Shown: piece by piece, positions 8,404 through 18,380 of the stretch
How positions within the stretch are numbered: position 1 is the stretch's first letter
Layout of the letters: each line of letters opens with the position of its first letter
NCBI GenBank assembly: GCA_945876385.1
Contig: CAMCNU010000013.1
Location: 1 to 35,430 of the forward strand
Source of the DNA: an uncultured Veillonellaceae bacterium
GTDB lineage: Bacteria > Bacillota > Negativicutes > Veillonellales > Negativicoccaceae
Length of the DNA: 35,430 bases
Direction: 5' to 3'
Made by a program: the position numbers and the translations under genes
The notes under the pieces: model-generated
Seen by the model: only the letters and a program-made list of their open reading frames with translations
The model's database searches: none
Told to the model about the DNA's origin: nothing

Positions 8404-9489
8404 TCAGCGGGCGGTGACGAGACCGTCCAGGATGCCCGCAATCTGCATCGCACTATGCTGTACGGGAGGGGCGGGCGGCAGGTCGGGCGGTACGGAGAAA
8501 AACCGCGTCACCGTATCGACGAGTTCATCACGCGTAATCCAGCGTGCCCGCCCGATGCGGGTGAGGTATTCGGCGTTGGCCTCTTCCTGTCCGGGGATGG
8601 CGTCGACCAGCAGGAGCGGCAGTCGCATGCTCATCGCCTCGGTGCAGGTCAGCGCGCCCGGTTTGGTAATCAAGAGCGACGCGCGCGCCATGAGTGCGGG
8701 GATGTTGTCCGTATAGCCGTAGAGCTCGACGGGGACGGGTATCTCCGCACGCATGTCGGCGATGTCGTCATAGAGGGTGACATTGTGCCCCGTGACGACG
8801 ATGAAACGCCGAATCCCGCGCACGTGTGCCAGCCGCCGCAAGGCGTCTTTGACCGCGCCGAAACCGAGCCCCCCGCCCATGATGAGGACGGTGCCGTCTT
8901 CGCGGGCGGGCAGGTTGCCGGCGTAAAACCGCGCCATGATGGGGATCCCCGTGACGTGAATCCGCGCGGCGGGAATATGCCGGTGGAGCAAGACGTCGGC
9001 CTCACGCTCGGTCGGCACGCAATACGCGTCCATACGGTCGGTAATCCACAGTCCGTGCACGTCGAAATCGGTGACGACGCTCACCATCGGGATGTCGAGT
9101 TCCCCTTTGCCCTTCAGCCCGACGGCCGCCACCATCGGAAACGGATGGGTAAACACCAGCGCGTCGGGATGCAGGACCCGCATCAGATGGCGCATGCGAC
9201 TGCGGAGCGCATGCGACAGGAGTGAGCGTATCTGCCCCGCACTGCGGCCGCGCTGTGACTGCTGGTACAGGAGCTCGTAAAACAGCGGGAAGATGTCAAT
9301 CATCTTGATATAGGTCTCGCGTACCCAGTAATCGACGGAGATGACATCGCGCGACAAAAAGTCGAGCGTCTGCGCCCGATAGCCGTGCGGGTGTGCCTTC
9401 ACCGCTTCCGCGACCGCCCGTGCCGCCTGAATGTGGCCGTTGCCGATGGAGGCGGACAATATACAAATCAGCGGGGGTTTTGTCGACAT
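8404..9489 (-). CDS. MGDG-synthase-type glycolipid glycosyltransferase
   Basis: A GT-B glycosyltransferase of the MGDG synthase / UgtP / MurG-like group, which transfers sugars from a nucleotide donor to diacylglycerol or a similar lipid at the inner face of the cytoplasmic membrane. The 361-residue product has the N-terminal glycine loop SASIGNGH (12-19), the central PTEREADVLL and VTGIPI, the donor-domain loop IMGGGLGFG, and the sugar-nucleotide site KPGALTCTEAM with the later PGQEEANAEYL. Length is normal. The ATG at 9489 has AAGGAAGG just upstream, and a promoter (9525-9553) precedes it. It is a single-gene unit that ends at the shared terminator 8335-8370. The acceptor (diacylglycerol or another lipid) cannot be told from the sequence. 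Confidence 0.85.
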   Translation of the reverse strand: MSTKPPLICILSASIGNGHIQAARAVAEAVKAHPHGYRAQTLDFLSRDVISVDYWVRETYIKMIDIFPLFYELLYQQSQRGRSAGQIRSLLSHALRSRMRHLMRVLHPDALVFTHPFPMVAAVGLKGKGELDIPMVSVVTDFDVHGLWITDRMDAYCVPTEREADVLLHRHIPAARIHVTGIPIMARFYAGNLPAREDGTVLIMGGGLGFGAVKDALRRLAHVRGIRRFIVVTGHNVTLYDDIADMRAEIPVPVELYGYTDNIPALMARASLLITKPGALTCTEAMSMRLPLLLVDAIPGQEEANAEYLTRIGRARWITRDELVDTVTRFFSVPPDLPPAPPVQHSAMQIAGILDGLVTAR

Positions 9490-9524
9490 GCGTTCCTTCC
9501 TTTCCCTGTGTGCATTCTCTCGTT

Positions 9525-9553
9525 ATTGTAGCATACCGCCCGCACGAAACCAA
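9525..9553 (-). promoter_or_regulatory. Promoter of the glycosyltransferase gene
   Basis: On the minus strand TTGGTT (9548-9553), a 17-base spacer, then TACAAT (9525-9530) preceded by TGC, so it is also an extended -10. The predicted transcript would begin about 30 bases before the ATG at 9489. It sits just downstream of the yebC terminator. Confidence 0.6.
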
Positions 9554-9568
9554 TCGGGCGGCACACGC

Positions 9569-9595
9569 AAAAAGGTCGCAGCCGTAGCCGCGACC
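9569..9595 (-). terminator. Terminator after yebC
   Basis: The six-base arms GGTCGC (9574-9579) and GCGACC (9590-9595) are extended inward by two further pairs. On the minus strand they are followed by five T (9569-9573). The position, just past the yebC stop at 9602, marks the end of the ylxM-ffh-...-yebC transcript. Confidence 0.75.
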
Positions 9596-9601
9596 TCGCC
9601 G

Positions 9602-10336
9602 TTATTCGTCGTCGTCGGGAAGTTCCCCGTTCGTGTAGACGTCTTTGACGTCGTCCAAGTCGTCGAGTGCGTCGAGCAGGTTTTGCATTTTGCGGGCGTC
9701 GTCACCGTCGAGTGCCAAGGTCGTATCCGGCACCATGGTGATTTTGCTGACGAGCGGCTCGATGCCGGCGGCCGCCAGCGCGCTTTCCACGCCGTCGTAG
9801 GCGTCCGGCGTCGTCAGGATTTCATAGTCGCCGTCATCTTCGGAAAAGTCATCCGCCCCCGCGTCGAGTGCCGTCATCATGAGGGCGTCTTCGTCCTGTC
9901 CCTCACCTGCGACGACAAAGACACCTTTGCGGTTAAACATCCAGCCGACACAACCGGATTCGCCGAGGTTGCCGCCGTGCTTGCTGAAGGCATGGCGCAC
10001 GTCCGCCGCCGCGCGGTTGCGGTTGTCGGTCATGACTTCGACGATGACCGCCACCCCGCCCGGACCGTAGCCTTCGTAGGTGATTTCTTCATAGTTGCCG
10101 CCGTCGGTCGCGCCGATGCCTTTTTGGATGGCGCGCTGGATATTTTCCTTGGGGACGTTGTTCTCACGGGCTTTCTGGAGCGCCAATTTCAGGCGCATAT
10201 TGCCCGTCGGGTCGGCGCCGCCGAGACGAGCCGCCACGGTGATTTCCTTCCCGATTTTGGTGGTGATTTTCGCACGAATGGCGTCGTTTTTACCTTTTTT
10301 ATGTTTAATGTTGGACCATTTGGAATGTCCTGACAT
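9602..10336 (-). CDS. yebC: YebC/PmpR family protein
   Basis: A 244-residue member of the YebC/PmpR (TACO1-like) family. Family members have been described as DNA-binding regulators and, more recently, as ribosome-associated factors that help translation of proline-rich stretches. The diagnostic N-terminus MSGHSKWSNIKHKKG is present, as are the conserved NRNRAAADVRHAFSKHGGNLG and the strongly acidic C-terminus. Length is typical. The ATG at 10336 has GGAGG upstream. It is the last gene of the ffh-trmD operon, 12 bases after the RNA methyltransferase. A ribosome-related job fits these neighbours better than transcription control. Confidence 0.95.
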   Translation of the reverse strand: MSGHSKWSNIKHKKGKNDAIRAKITTKIGKEITVAARLGGADPTGNMRLKLALQKARENNVPKENIQRAIQKGIGATDGGNYEEITYEGYGPGGVAVIVEVMTDNRNRAAADVRHAFSKHGGNLGESGCVGWMFNRKGVFVVAGEGQDEDALMMTALDAGADDFSEDDGDYEILTTPDAYDGVESALAAAGIEPLVSKITMVPDTTLALDGDDARKMQNLLDALDDLDDVKDVYTNGELPDDDE

Positions 10337-10348
10337 GCGTATTCCTCC

Positions 10349-10921
10349 TTAGCTCTGCCACCACGCTTCGCCGAGCAGTCGATCGAGAATAATCGCCGCC
10401 GCCGCGCGCACGCACAGATGATTGTATGTACCGGCTCCGTATATCGGTTCCAGAATGTAGTCAAAGTCTTGCATCATGTCTTTGGTCATGCCGTAGCCCG
10501 TGCCGAAGAGCAAGAGCCACGACGCATCACCGGTCGCAATCTCCTCGCGCAAGCGGCGATAGCTGACGGTATGCGGGTAGACGCGGGCATCGGTCGTGAT
10601 GATTTTCGGACGTCGGCCCGTTTCTTCTTCAATGGCGGCCACGGCTTCGCCAAGTGCGGACACGAGTGCGACGTCGCCGAACGCGGTTTTGCGGTCGGGA
10701 TTATAGGTCGCGCCGAATCCGGTCTGCCAGTGCGCCATGATGTCGCGCGCCAATGCTCTCTGGGCGGGCACCGGATGAATGATAAAGTAGCGGCGTACGT
10801 CGTAGGTCGTCGCCGAGCGGGCGATATCGTGCAGGTCGTAATTCGTCAATGCCGTCGTCACGATTTCGCCGTGTTTGTTGTAAATCGGATAATGCACCAG
10901 TCCGATGTAAAACGATGTCAT
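10349..10921 (-). CDS. SPOUT-like RNA methyltransferase (DUF2168/SAM_MT_RNA type)
   Basis: A 190-residue protein matching the small family of predicted SAM-dependent RNA methyltransferases commonly found next to trmD in Firmicutes. Visible hallmarks are the N-terminal strand [13 protein letters not shown], the central [27 protein letters not shown], and the C-terminal [14 protein letters not shown] with [19 protein letters not shown]. The C-terminal glycine loop is where a trefoil-knot SAM site is expected; this is inference from family resemblance. The ATG at 10921 overlaps the trmD stop as ATGA, implying coupled translation. Its RNA substrate is unknown; the link to trmD suggests tRNA or rRNA. 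Confidence 0.85.
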   Translation of the reverse strand: MTSFYIGLVHYPIYNKHGEIVTTALTNYDLHDIARSATTYDVRRYFIIHPVPAQRALARDIMAHWQTGFGATYNPDRKTAFGDVALVSALGEAVAAIEEETGRRPKIITTDARVYPHTVSYRRLREEIATGDASWLLLFGTGYGMTKDMMQDFDYILEPIYGAGTYNHLCVRAAAAIILDRLLGEAWWQS

Positions 10922-11655
10922 GCTTCGCCGTCCTCCCATGCCGCCAGCAGGCGGCGTTCGTCTTCGGTCAGCGGCGCCCGTGCCAAGAGTTCCGGGCGGC
11001 GCTCCCACGTCCGCCGGAGCGATTCGCGGCGGCGCCAGGCGGCGATGTTCGCATGGTGTCCCGAGAGCAGTACCTCGGGGACAGCCATCCCGCGAAATAC
11101 GGCGGGTTTGGTGTATTGGGGATACTCCAAGAGCCCCGTATAAAACGAATCCTCGCCCGCGGAGTCCGCCGCCCCGAGTACACCCGGTATCATCCGCGCC
11201 ACCGCGTCGGTAATCACCATCGCGGGGAGTTCGCCGCCGGTCAGGACATAGTCGCCGACGGATATCGTTTCGTCCGCCAGTCCGTCCTCGACCCGCTGGT
11301 CGATGCCTTCATAATGCCCGCAAACGAGGACCAAGTGCTCGTAGGTCGCCAGCCGTTTCGCCGTGTCCTGGGTAAAGGGCACGCCCGTCGGCGCGGTCAG
11401 GATGACGCGCGTGTGCGGCGTGCGCACGGGCAGGATGTGCTCGACGGCGGCATAGACGGGGGCGGCCTGCATCAGCATGCCGCTGCCGCCGCCGTAGGGT
11501 GTATCGTCCACGTGGTGATGCTTGTCCGTCGAAAAGTCGCGCGGATTTGTCACCGCAAGGTCCAGTATCCCCGCCGCCCGCGCGCGACCGATGATGCTGT
11601 GCGCAAAAAACGCCTCCGCGAGTTCCGGAAAGAGTGATACGATATCGATACGCAT
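10918..11655 (-). CDS. trmD: tRNA (guanine-N1)-methyltransferase TrmD
   Basis: TrmD methylates G37 next to the anticodon and prevents frameshifting. The 245-residue product shows the family start [11 protein letters not shown], the substrate loop [13 protein letters not shown], the knot-forming [30 protein letters not shown] and the C-terminal [10 protein letters not shown]. The ATG at 11655 shares one base with the rimM stop (TGATG). It is normal in length. The order rimM-trmD is conserved in bacteria, and both act on RNA maturation. Confidence 0.97.
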   Translation of the reverse strand: MRIDIVSLFPELAEAFFAHSIIGRARAAGILDLAVTNPRDFSTDKHHHVDDTPYGGGSGMLMQAAPVYAAVEHILPVRTPHTRVILTAPTGVPFTQDTAKRLATYEHLVLVCGHYEGIDQRVEDGLADETISVGDYVLTGGELPAMVITDAVARMIPGVLGAADSAGEDSFYTGLLEYPQYTKPAVFRGMAVPEVLLSGHHANIAAWRRRESLRRTWERRPELLARAPLTEDERRLLAAWEDGEA

Positions 11656-12155
11656 CAGTCTGCCCGCCATTCTTCGACGCGGGTGGTGACGACCTTGCCC
11701 GCCGCGATATCGACCGCGGTCACGTAGCGTTTGAGCGCGGGCAGCAGCAAGTCGCCCTCGTCCGTCGCCACGACAAAGACGTCGTTCGCACCGGGCGAGA
11801 GGACTTCGCGGATCGTACCGAGAAATGCGCCCGTATCGGTTTCCACCGTCAAGCCGATGAGATCGACGACGTAGTATTGTCCGTCCGGTCGGGGCGGCAG
11901 GAGGTCACGCTCGAGCTCGACCCACGAGCCGACCAGCGCCTGTGCCGCATCGCGCGTATCCACGCCGCCCAGCGTCGCAATCAGCATCCCCTTGTGCAAG
12001 TAGCCGCGGACGAGGGCATAGCGGCGGCCGCCGATGACCAGCTCCGCCAGCTCCGGCAGCATCTCGGGGCGGTCGGTTTCCGGCTTGATACGAAGTTCAC
12101 CCCGCACACCGTGCGGGGCTACTATTCGGCCGAGAACCAGCAGTTGCTCTTGCAT
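11655..12155 (-). CDS. rimM: Ribosome maturation factor RimM
   Basis: RimM assists late assembly of the 30S head and binds S19. The 166-residue product has the N-terminal barrel ([21 protein letters not shown]) and the PRC-barrel C-terminal part with [16 protein letters not shown] and GANDVFVV. It starts 6 bases after ylqD ends and overlaps trmD by one base. A GC-rich hairpin (CCCCGCAC...GTGCGGGG, near 12100-12118) lies early in the coding sequence and may affect ribosome passage, but it also codes ordinary residues. Confidence 0.96.
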   Translation of the reverse strand: MQEQLLVLGRIVAPHGVRGELRIKPETDRPEMLPELAELVIGGRRYALVRGYLHKGMLIATLGGVDTRDAAQALVGSWVELERDLLPPRPDGQYYVVDLIGLTVETDTGAFLGTIREVLSPGANDVFVVATDEGDLLLPALKRYVTAVDIAAGKVVTTRVEEWRAD

Positions 12156-12161
12156 CTGCCG

Positions 12162-12569
12162 TCAGTTCCGGAAGGCAATAATTTTGCCGTCTTCCAGCAA
12201 AATTTCCGCCCCCATGTACTTGTTCAAATCGTCGCCGACTTTGACGGTAACGGTCTGTTCCATCTGTGCCCGTGCGATTTCCTGCCCCATTTCCAGTTCC
12301 TGAACATGTTTTTGTTCGGCGGTCAACTGGGCCTTCATTTGCATGAGCTTTTCTTTATTTTCTTCAATCTGCGCCCGCAGACTGATCAACCCCTGTGCAT
12401 CGATTCGCGCCTGTTCGCTGAGTAAGCGTTTGGCTTGGAATTCGATTTGCTGCAGTTCCTGATCGACTTGATCGAGCCGCATCTGCACTTCTTTTTGCAT
12501 GCGGTCTTTCAAGTCCGGCGTCACTTTGGACTTAATCAGAACCGGACAGCGCAGGACCATTTCCTCCAT
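12162..12569 (-). CDS. ylqD: YlqD family protein
   Basis: A 135-residue member of the YlqD family, of unknown function. It is dominated by a long charged coiled coil (about residues 20-95, with heptad-like Leu and Gln/Glu) and ends in a small beta region (TVTVKVGDDLNKYMGAEILLEDGKIIAFRN lies at 105-134). It sits between khpA and rimM, the same place as in Bacillus, which supports the name. The ATG at 12569 follows a GGAGG. A role with ribosome or RNA maturation is only suggested by context. Confidence 0.85.
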   Translation of the reverse strand: MEEMVLRCPVLIKSKVTPDLKDRMQKEVQMRLDQVDQELQQIEFQAKRLLSEQARIDAQGLISLRAQIEENKEKLMQMKAQLTAEQKHVQELEMGQEIARAQMEQTVTVKVGDDLNKYMGAEILLEDGKIIAFRN

Positions 12570-12580
12570 GGCGATTCCTC

Positions 12581-12808
12581 CTAGACAATATCTACCGTTA
12601 CTTTTCTGTTGTCACGCAGTGCCCCGGCCTTGACGACCGTCCGCAATGCGCGCGCAATCCGACCTTGGCGGCCGATGACTTTCCCCATGTCTTCCGGTGC
12701 GACGTGTAAGCGATACACGTCCAAATCGCCCTTGCGGACAAATTCGACATGCACCGCCTCCGGATGACGCACCAATGCTTTGGCTATGACTTCTACCAGT
12801 TCCTGCAT
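12581..12808 (-). CDS. khpA: KH-domain RNA-binding protein KhpA (YlqC)
   Basis: A 75-residue single KH-domain protein. The GxxG loop is present as GKVIGRQGRIARALR (about 42-56), the part that holds single-stranded RNA. In other Firmicutes KhpA pairs with KhpB/Jag and affects cell division and RNA stability. It lies between rpsP and ylqD, the standard order. Confidence 0.93.
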   Translation of the reverse strand: MQELVEVIAKALVRHPEAVHVEFVRKGDLDVYRLHVAPEDMGKVIGRQGRIARALRTVVKAGALRDNRKVTVDIV

Positions 12809-12827
12809 CGTTATCGCCTCACTTTGC

Positions 12828-13091
12828 TCACTTCTTCAGATCGGCAAACTTGGCCATAATGCCTTTTTGACGGAACAGCGAACGAACCGTATCGGTCGGT
12901 TGTGCGCCTTTCGCCAACCACGCCAATGCTTTTTCTTCATCGATTTGCAATTCGGCCGGTTGCTTGACGGAATCGTAGAAACCGATCGTGTCGGCCGGAC
13001 GCCCGCCGCGCGGCAAGCTCGATTCCATGACGACAATACGATAGAACGGTACTTTCTTCGCTCCGCGACGAGTCAAACGAATTTTCAACAT
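12828..13091 (-). CDS. rpsP: 30S ribosomal protein S16
   Basis: S16 stabilises the 5' domain of 16S rRNA during 30S assembly. The 87-residue product begins [20 protein letters not shown] and contains DTIGFYDSV, both diagnostic. A ribosome binding site (GGGGG-type) precedes the ATG at 13091. It is 24 bases downstream of ffh in the same operon. Confidence 0.97.
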   Translation of the reverse strand: MLKIRLTRRGAKKVPFYRIVVMESSLPRGGRPADTIGFYDSVKQPAELQIDEEKALAWLAKGAQPTDTVRSLFRQKGIMAKFADLKK

Positions 13092-13115
13092 GTTGTCACC
13101 CCCTTGTGTATGTCC

Positions 13116-14465
<1,350 letters not shown>

Positions 14466-14480
14466 ATGTTCTCCTGTATC

Positions 14481-14807
14481 TTACTCCGCCAACGCACGAA
14501 TCGCCTGCGCATAGCGCAACCGTTCGTCGGGCGACATGACGGCGAGCAGTGCGTCCGCCGCCCGGGCGCGTTCGTCGCGGCGCCGCAAGAGTCCGAGCAC
14601 CTGCTCAAATTGTTCGAGCTGGTCACCGCCGCGTTGCAGGTGGTCATGTACCGCCTGCCGTGAAATGCCGAGTTCTTCGGCGATTTCCGCCAGCGTCCAG
14701 TCTTCGTGGTAATAGCGCACGGCGCAAATCCGCGTCCGCTCCGACAGCAAGCCGCCGTATCGTTCCAGCAAATCACCGATGCGCACTACATTTTCCAAAT
14801 TCATCAT
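14481..14807 (-). CDS. ylxM: Putative helix-turn-helix protein YlxM
   Basis: A 108-residue protein of the YlxM/p13 family, which accompanies ffh and is thought to modulate SRP. The sigma-70 region-4-like helix-turn-helix is visible in YYHEDWTLAEIAEELG and ISRQAVHDHLQR (about 32-60). Two consecutive ATG codons (14807 and 14804) could start it; GGTG lies 5-8 bases before the first. It is the first gene of the operon, and its start lies only about 9 bases from the predicted transcription start. Confidence 0.88.
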   Translation of the reverse strand: MMNLENVVRIGDLLERYGGLLSERTRICAVRYYHEDWTLAEIAEELGISRQAVHDHLQRGGDQLEQFEQVLGLLRRRDERARAADALLAVMSPDERLRYAQAIRALAE

Positions 14808-14822
14808 GTGTCACCGTGATTT

Positions 14823-14851
14823 AGTATACCAAAGGAAAGAGGCGGTGTCAA
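14823..14851 (-). promoter_or_regulatory. Near-consensus promoter of the ylxM-ffh-trmD-yebC operon
   Basis: On the minus strand TTGACA (14846-14851), a 17-base spacer, then TATACT (14823-14828). The -35 box is a perfect match and lies inside one arm of the pyc terminator hairpin (14840-14872). The predicted start is near 14816, leaving a leader of only about 9 bases before the ylxM ATG. Confidence 0.8.
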
Positions 14852-14872
14852 TGATTTGACTTGACACCGCCT
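14840..14872 (-). terminator. Terminator after pyc, overlapping the next promoter
   Basis: The 12-base arms 14840-14851 and 14861-14872 are perfectly complementary around a 9-base loop. On the minus strand the hairpin is followed by a broken U-tract (CTTTCCTTT). It starts 12 bases after the pyc stop. The weak U-tract may make it leaky. Confidence 0.75.
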
Positions 14873-14883
14873 GCCCTATTTCG

Positions 14884-17800
14884 TTATTCCAAGACAATCA
14901 GCAAATCGCCCGACTCGATGCGCGCACCCGCGCTGACGAGGATATCGCTGACATTGCCGGAGACCGGCGCGGTAATCGTCGTCTCCATCTTCATCGCTTC
15001 CGTGATGACGAGCGGGTCGCCTTTTTCGACGGCGTCGCCCAGGTTGACCAGTACTTTGACGATGGAGCCGGAGAGCGTCGCGCCGACTTCGCCCGGATTT
15101 TGCTTGTCGGCTTTCGGACCGCCGCCGCCGACAATCGTCAGATTGCGGTCGTGGACGACGACTTCACGCGGCATGCCGTTGATTTCAAATTGGACGACGC
15201 GGTCGCCGTTTTCATCGGGCTGGTGGATACTCGTCAGGCGAATGACGAGCGTCTTGCCCTGCTCGATGGTGACGCGAATCTCTTCACTGCGGTTCATCCC
15301 GAAGAAAAACGTCGGCGTATCGAGTACGGACAGGTCGCCGTATTCTTCAAAACGCTGCGCATAGGTCGCAAATACGTCGGGATAAATATTGTACGAAGTC
15401 ACGTCTTCCGGCCGGACGGGGAGCTGTTTTTCCCGCATCGTCTCCGCCACCTGTGCCAAGTCGACGGGGGCGGGAACGGGCACGCCTTCCGGCACGCGGC
15501 CTTTGAGGATAATATCGCGCAATTTCTCGGGAAATCCGCCGTACGGGATACCGAGTTTGCCGGCGAAAAATTCGACAACGGACTGCGGGAAGCTCATCGT
15601 GCGGCCGCGTTCGTAGATGTCCTGCTCATGCAGGTCGTTTTGCACCATGAAGAGTGCCATGTCGCCGACGACTTTGGACGACGGCGTGACCTTGATGATG
15701 TCGCCGAACATGAGGTTGACTTCCGCGTAGCGCTGGCAGACTTCTTCCCAGCGATCGCCCAGACCGACGCCCTTGGCCTGCTGTTGCAGGTTGGAGAACT
15801 GGCCGCCGGGCATTTCATGCCGATAGACGGTGGTATTGGGATAGTTGCTCGCGTGGTCGATACCGCGATAATACGGGCGGACTTTTTCCCAGTAGTGATT
15901 GATGTCTTCCATCGCCTCGATATCGAGTTTCGGCTGTCGCGGATGGTTGCTGAGCGCATACCACATCGAGGACATCGCCGGTTGCGACGTCCCGCCCGCA
16001 AAGGCCGCCGCCGCGACGTCGATGATATCGACTCCCGCCTCGACCGCACGGGCATAGGTGTAAATCGTATTGCCCGCGCCCTCGTGCGAGTGCAGGTGCA
16101 ACGGTAAATCGACCGCGTCTTTGATGGCCGCCGTCAGGGCATAGGCGGCCTCCGGCTTGAGCAGCCCCGCCATGTCTTTAATCGCGATGATATGGGCTCC
16201 TGCCGCGGCGCACTCTTTGGCCATGCGCACATAGTAGGCCAGGTCATATTTTTGCCGTTTCGGGTCGAGTATGTCCCCCGTATAGCAAAGCGCGACTTCC
16301 GCGATTTTGTTTTGCCGGCGGACTTCGTCGATGGTGACCCGCATCTGGTCGAGATTGTTCAGGCAGTCGAATATCCGGAACACGTCGATACCGCACTCCG
16401 CCGAGCGCGCGATAAAGTCACGGATGACCGTTTCGTGGTAGTTCGTATAGCCGACGGTATTGGCGCCGCGCGTCAGCATCTGAAAGAGGATATTCGGCGC
16501 GGCCTTACGCATGCGGCGCAGGCGATCCCACGGACTTTCGTCAAGGAAGCGATACGCCACGTCAAAGGTCGCACCGCCCCAGTTTTCAAAGGAAAAGAGT
16601 TGCGGAAGCCGCCGTGCCGTCGCGCCGATTGCACCGAGAATATCGTACGTCCGCAAGCGCGTCGCCATCAGCGACTGGTGGGCGTCCCGATAGGTCGTGT
16701 CGGTGAAAAAGACTTCCTTCTGCTCTTTGACCCACTGCGCAAACCGCTCCGGCCCCAGTTCGTCGAGCAGCTGTTTCGTCCCGCGCGGCGCGTCGCCCGT
16801 ATACGTGAGCGGCTCGCAGGCGTCAAATTCCGGTTTGGGCTGCGGGCCGACACCGGCATAGCCGTTCACCGTCGTCGTCGCGATATAGCGCAACAGCTTC
16901 GTACCGCGGTCTTTCGGCGGCTCCCAACGGAACAGCTCCGGATGCGTATCAATGAAATTGACATCATAGTGGCCCGACAGGAAATCGGGATGCTGCATGA
17001 CATTGATTAAAAAATAAATATTCGTCTTGACACCGCGCACGCGAAACTCCTTGAGCGCGCGCTCCATCTTGCGCGCCGCCTGCCGGTGGCTCGTGCCGTG
17101 TGTCGTCGCCTTGACCAAGAGCGAATCATAGTACGGCGTGATGACCGCGCCCGTATACGCCGTCCCCGCATCGAGACGAATCCCGAACCCGCCGCCGCTC
17201 CGATAGGCGATGATTTTACCCGTATCGGGCATGAAGTGATTTTCCGGATTTTCCGTCGTAATCCGACACTGGATGGCATTGCCGTGCAGGTGAATCTCCT
17301 CCTGCACCCCGATACCGACCTCCGGCGACGTCAGTATGTAGCCCGCCGCCAACAAAATCTGCGCCTGCACGATATCGATATCCGTCACCATTTCCGTGAC
17401 CGTATGCTCGACCTGAATCCGCGGATTGACTTCGATAAAATAAAATTCGCCGCCTTCGTCGACCAAAAACTCGACCGTCCCCGCATTCAGGTAACCGACA
17501 TTGCGCATCAAGCGCACCGCCGCCGCACAAATCTCCTGCCGAAGCGAAAGCGGGAGCGCAAACGCCGGCGCGATTTCCACGACTTTCTGATGGCGCCGCT
17601 GAATGGAACAGTCCCGCTCAAAGAGATGCACCACCTCGCCGCGACAATCCCCCATGATTTGCACTTCGATATGCTTCGGCGAAGGGATGTATTTTTCAAT
17701 ATAGACATCCCCGTTGCCGAAACTGTACAACGCCTCCGAGCACGCCCGCTCAAACGCTTCCGCAATCTCTTCTTCGCGCTCGACGACCCGCATCCCGCGA

Positions 17801-18312
17801 CCGCCGCCGCCGTGCACCGCCTTGATAATGAGCGGCAACCCGTACTGCGCGGCAAACGCGCGGACATCCTCGACCGACTGCACCGGCCCGTCCGACCCCG
17901 GAATCATCCGGATACCTGCCTTTTCCGCTTGGCGGCGGGCATTAATCTTATCCCCGAACATCTCCAAATGCTCCGGCCGCGGACCGATGAAAATGATCCC
18001 CGCTTCTTCGCAGCGCCGCGCAAACTCGGCGTTTTCCGCTAAAAAGCCGTAGCCCGGATGAATCGCGTCGGCGTTTTGCTCACGCGCCACGCGCAAAATG
18101 TCATCCATATCCAGGTAGGCATCAATCGCCGACTTGTCTTTGCCGATGAGATAGGCTTCATCCGCCCGATTGCGGTGCAGTGACAACGCATCTTCCTTGG
18201 CATATACGGCAATCGTATGTATGCCCAACTCGTTGCACGCCCGCAACACGCGAATCGCAATCTCTCCGCGGTTGGCCACCAATACCCGTTTGATTGTTCG
18301 TAATTGCTCCAT
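14884..18312 (-). CDS. pyc: Pyruvate carboxylase
   Basis: This biotin enzyme makes oxaloacetate from pyruvate, bicarbonate and ATP, refilling the TCA arm and feeding the succinate/propionate route used by many Negativicutes. The 1142-residue single chain contains all domains in order. The biotin carboxylase is at about 5-450 (LVANRGEIAIRV, AIHPGYGFLAEN, HGGGGRGM at 167-174). The carboxyltransferase begins near 530 (FFTDTTYRDAHQSLMATR) with IAIKDMAGLLKP. The tetramerisation region follows, and the C-terminal biotinyl domain carries ITEAMKMET with the biotin lysine K1108. The ATG at 18312 has AAGGAGGAG upstream, and a good promoter is at 18352-18380. It stands alone between two terminators. It is not split into separate subunits as in some anaerobes. 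Confidence 0.98.
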   Translation of the reverse strand: MEQLRTIKRVLVANRGEIAIRVLRACNELGIHTIAVYAKEDALSLHRNRADEAYLIGKDKSAIDAYLDMDDILRVAREQNADAIHPGYGFLAENAEFARRCEEAGIIFIGPRPEHLEMFGDKINARRQAEKAGIRMIPGSDGPVQSVEDVRAFAAQYGLPLIIKAVHGGGGRGMRVVEREEEIAEAFERACSEALYSFGNGDVYIEKYIPSPKHIEVQIMGDCRGEVVHLFERDCSIQRRHQKVVEIAPAFALPLSLRQEICAAAVRLMRNVGYLNAGTVEFLVDEGGEFYFIEVNPRIQVEHTVTEMVTDIDIVQAQILLAAGYILTSPEVGIGVQEEIHLHGNAIQCRITTENPENHFMPDTGKIIAYRSGGGFGIRLDAGTAYTGAVITPYYDSLLVKATTHGTSHRQAARKMERALKEFRVRGVKTNIYFLINVMQHPDFLSGHYDVNFIDTHPELFRWEPPKDRGTKLLRYIATTTVNGYAGVGPQPKPEFDACEPLTYTGDAPRGTKQLLDELGPERFAQWVKEQKEVFFTDTTYRDAHQSLMATRLRTYDILGAIGATARRLPQLFSFENWGGATFDVAYRFLDESPWDRLRRMRKAAPNILFQMLTRGANTVGYTNYHETVIRDFIARSAECGIDVFRIFDCLNNLDQMRVTIDEVRRQNKIAEVALCYTGDILDPKRQKYDLAYYVRMAKECAAAGAHIIAIKDMAGLLKPEAAYALTAAIKDAVDLPLHLHSHEGAGNTIYTYARAVEAGVDIIDVAAAAFAGGTSQPAMSSMWYALSNHPRQPKLDIEAMEDINHYWEKVRPYYRGIDHASNYPNTTVYRHEMPGGQFSNLQQQAKGVGLGDRWEEVCQRYAEVNLMFGDIIKVTPSSKVVGDMALFMVQNDLHEQDIYERGRTMSFPQSVVEFFAGKLGIPYGGFPEKLRDIILKGRVPEGVPVPAPVDLAQVAETMREKQLPVRPEDVTSYNIYPDVFATYAQRFEEYGDLSVLDTPTFFFGMNRSEEIRVTIEQGKTLVIRLTSIHQPDENGDRVVQFEINGMPREVVVHDRNLTIVGGGGPKADKQNPGEVGATLSGSIVKVLVNLGDAVEKGDPLVITEAMKMETTITAPVSGNVSDILVSAGARIESGDLLIVLE

Positions 18313-18351
18313 GTCCGTCTCCTCCTTGCGGCTGACCGCCGATGTACCTTT

Positions 18352-18380
18352 ATTGTAATGAATCTATCCCGAAAAGACAA
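18352..18380 (-). promoter_or_regulatory. Promoter of pyc
   Basis: On the minus strand TTGTCT (18375-18380), a 17-base spacer, then TACAAT (18352-18357). The predicted leader is about 30 bases and contains the strong ribosome binding site. Confidence 0.7.
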
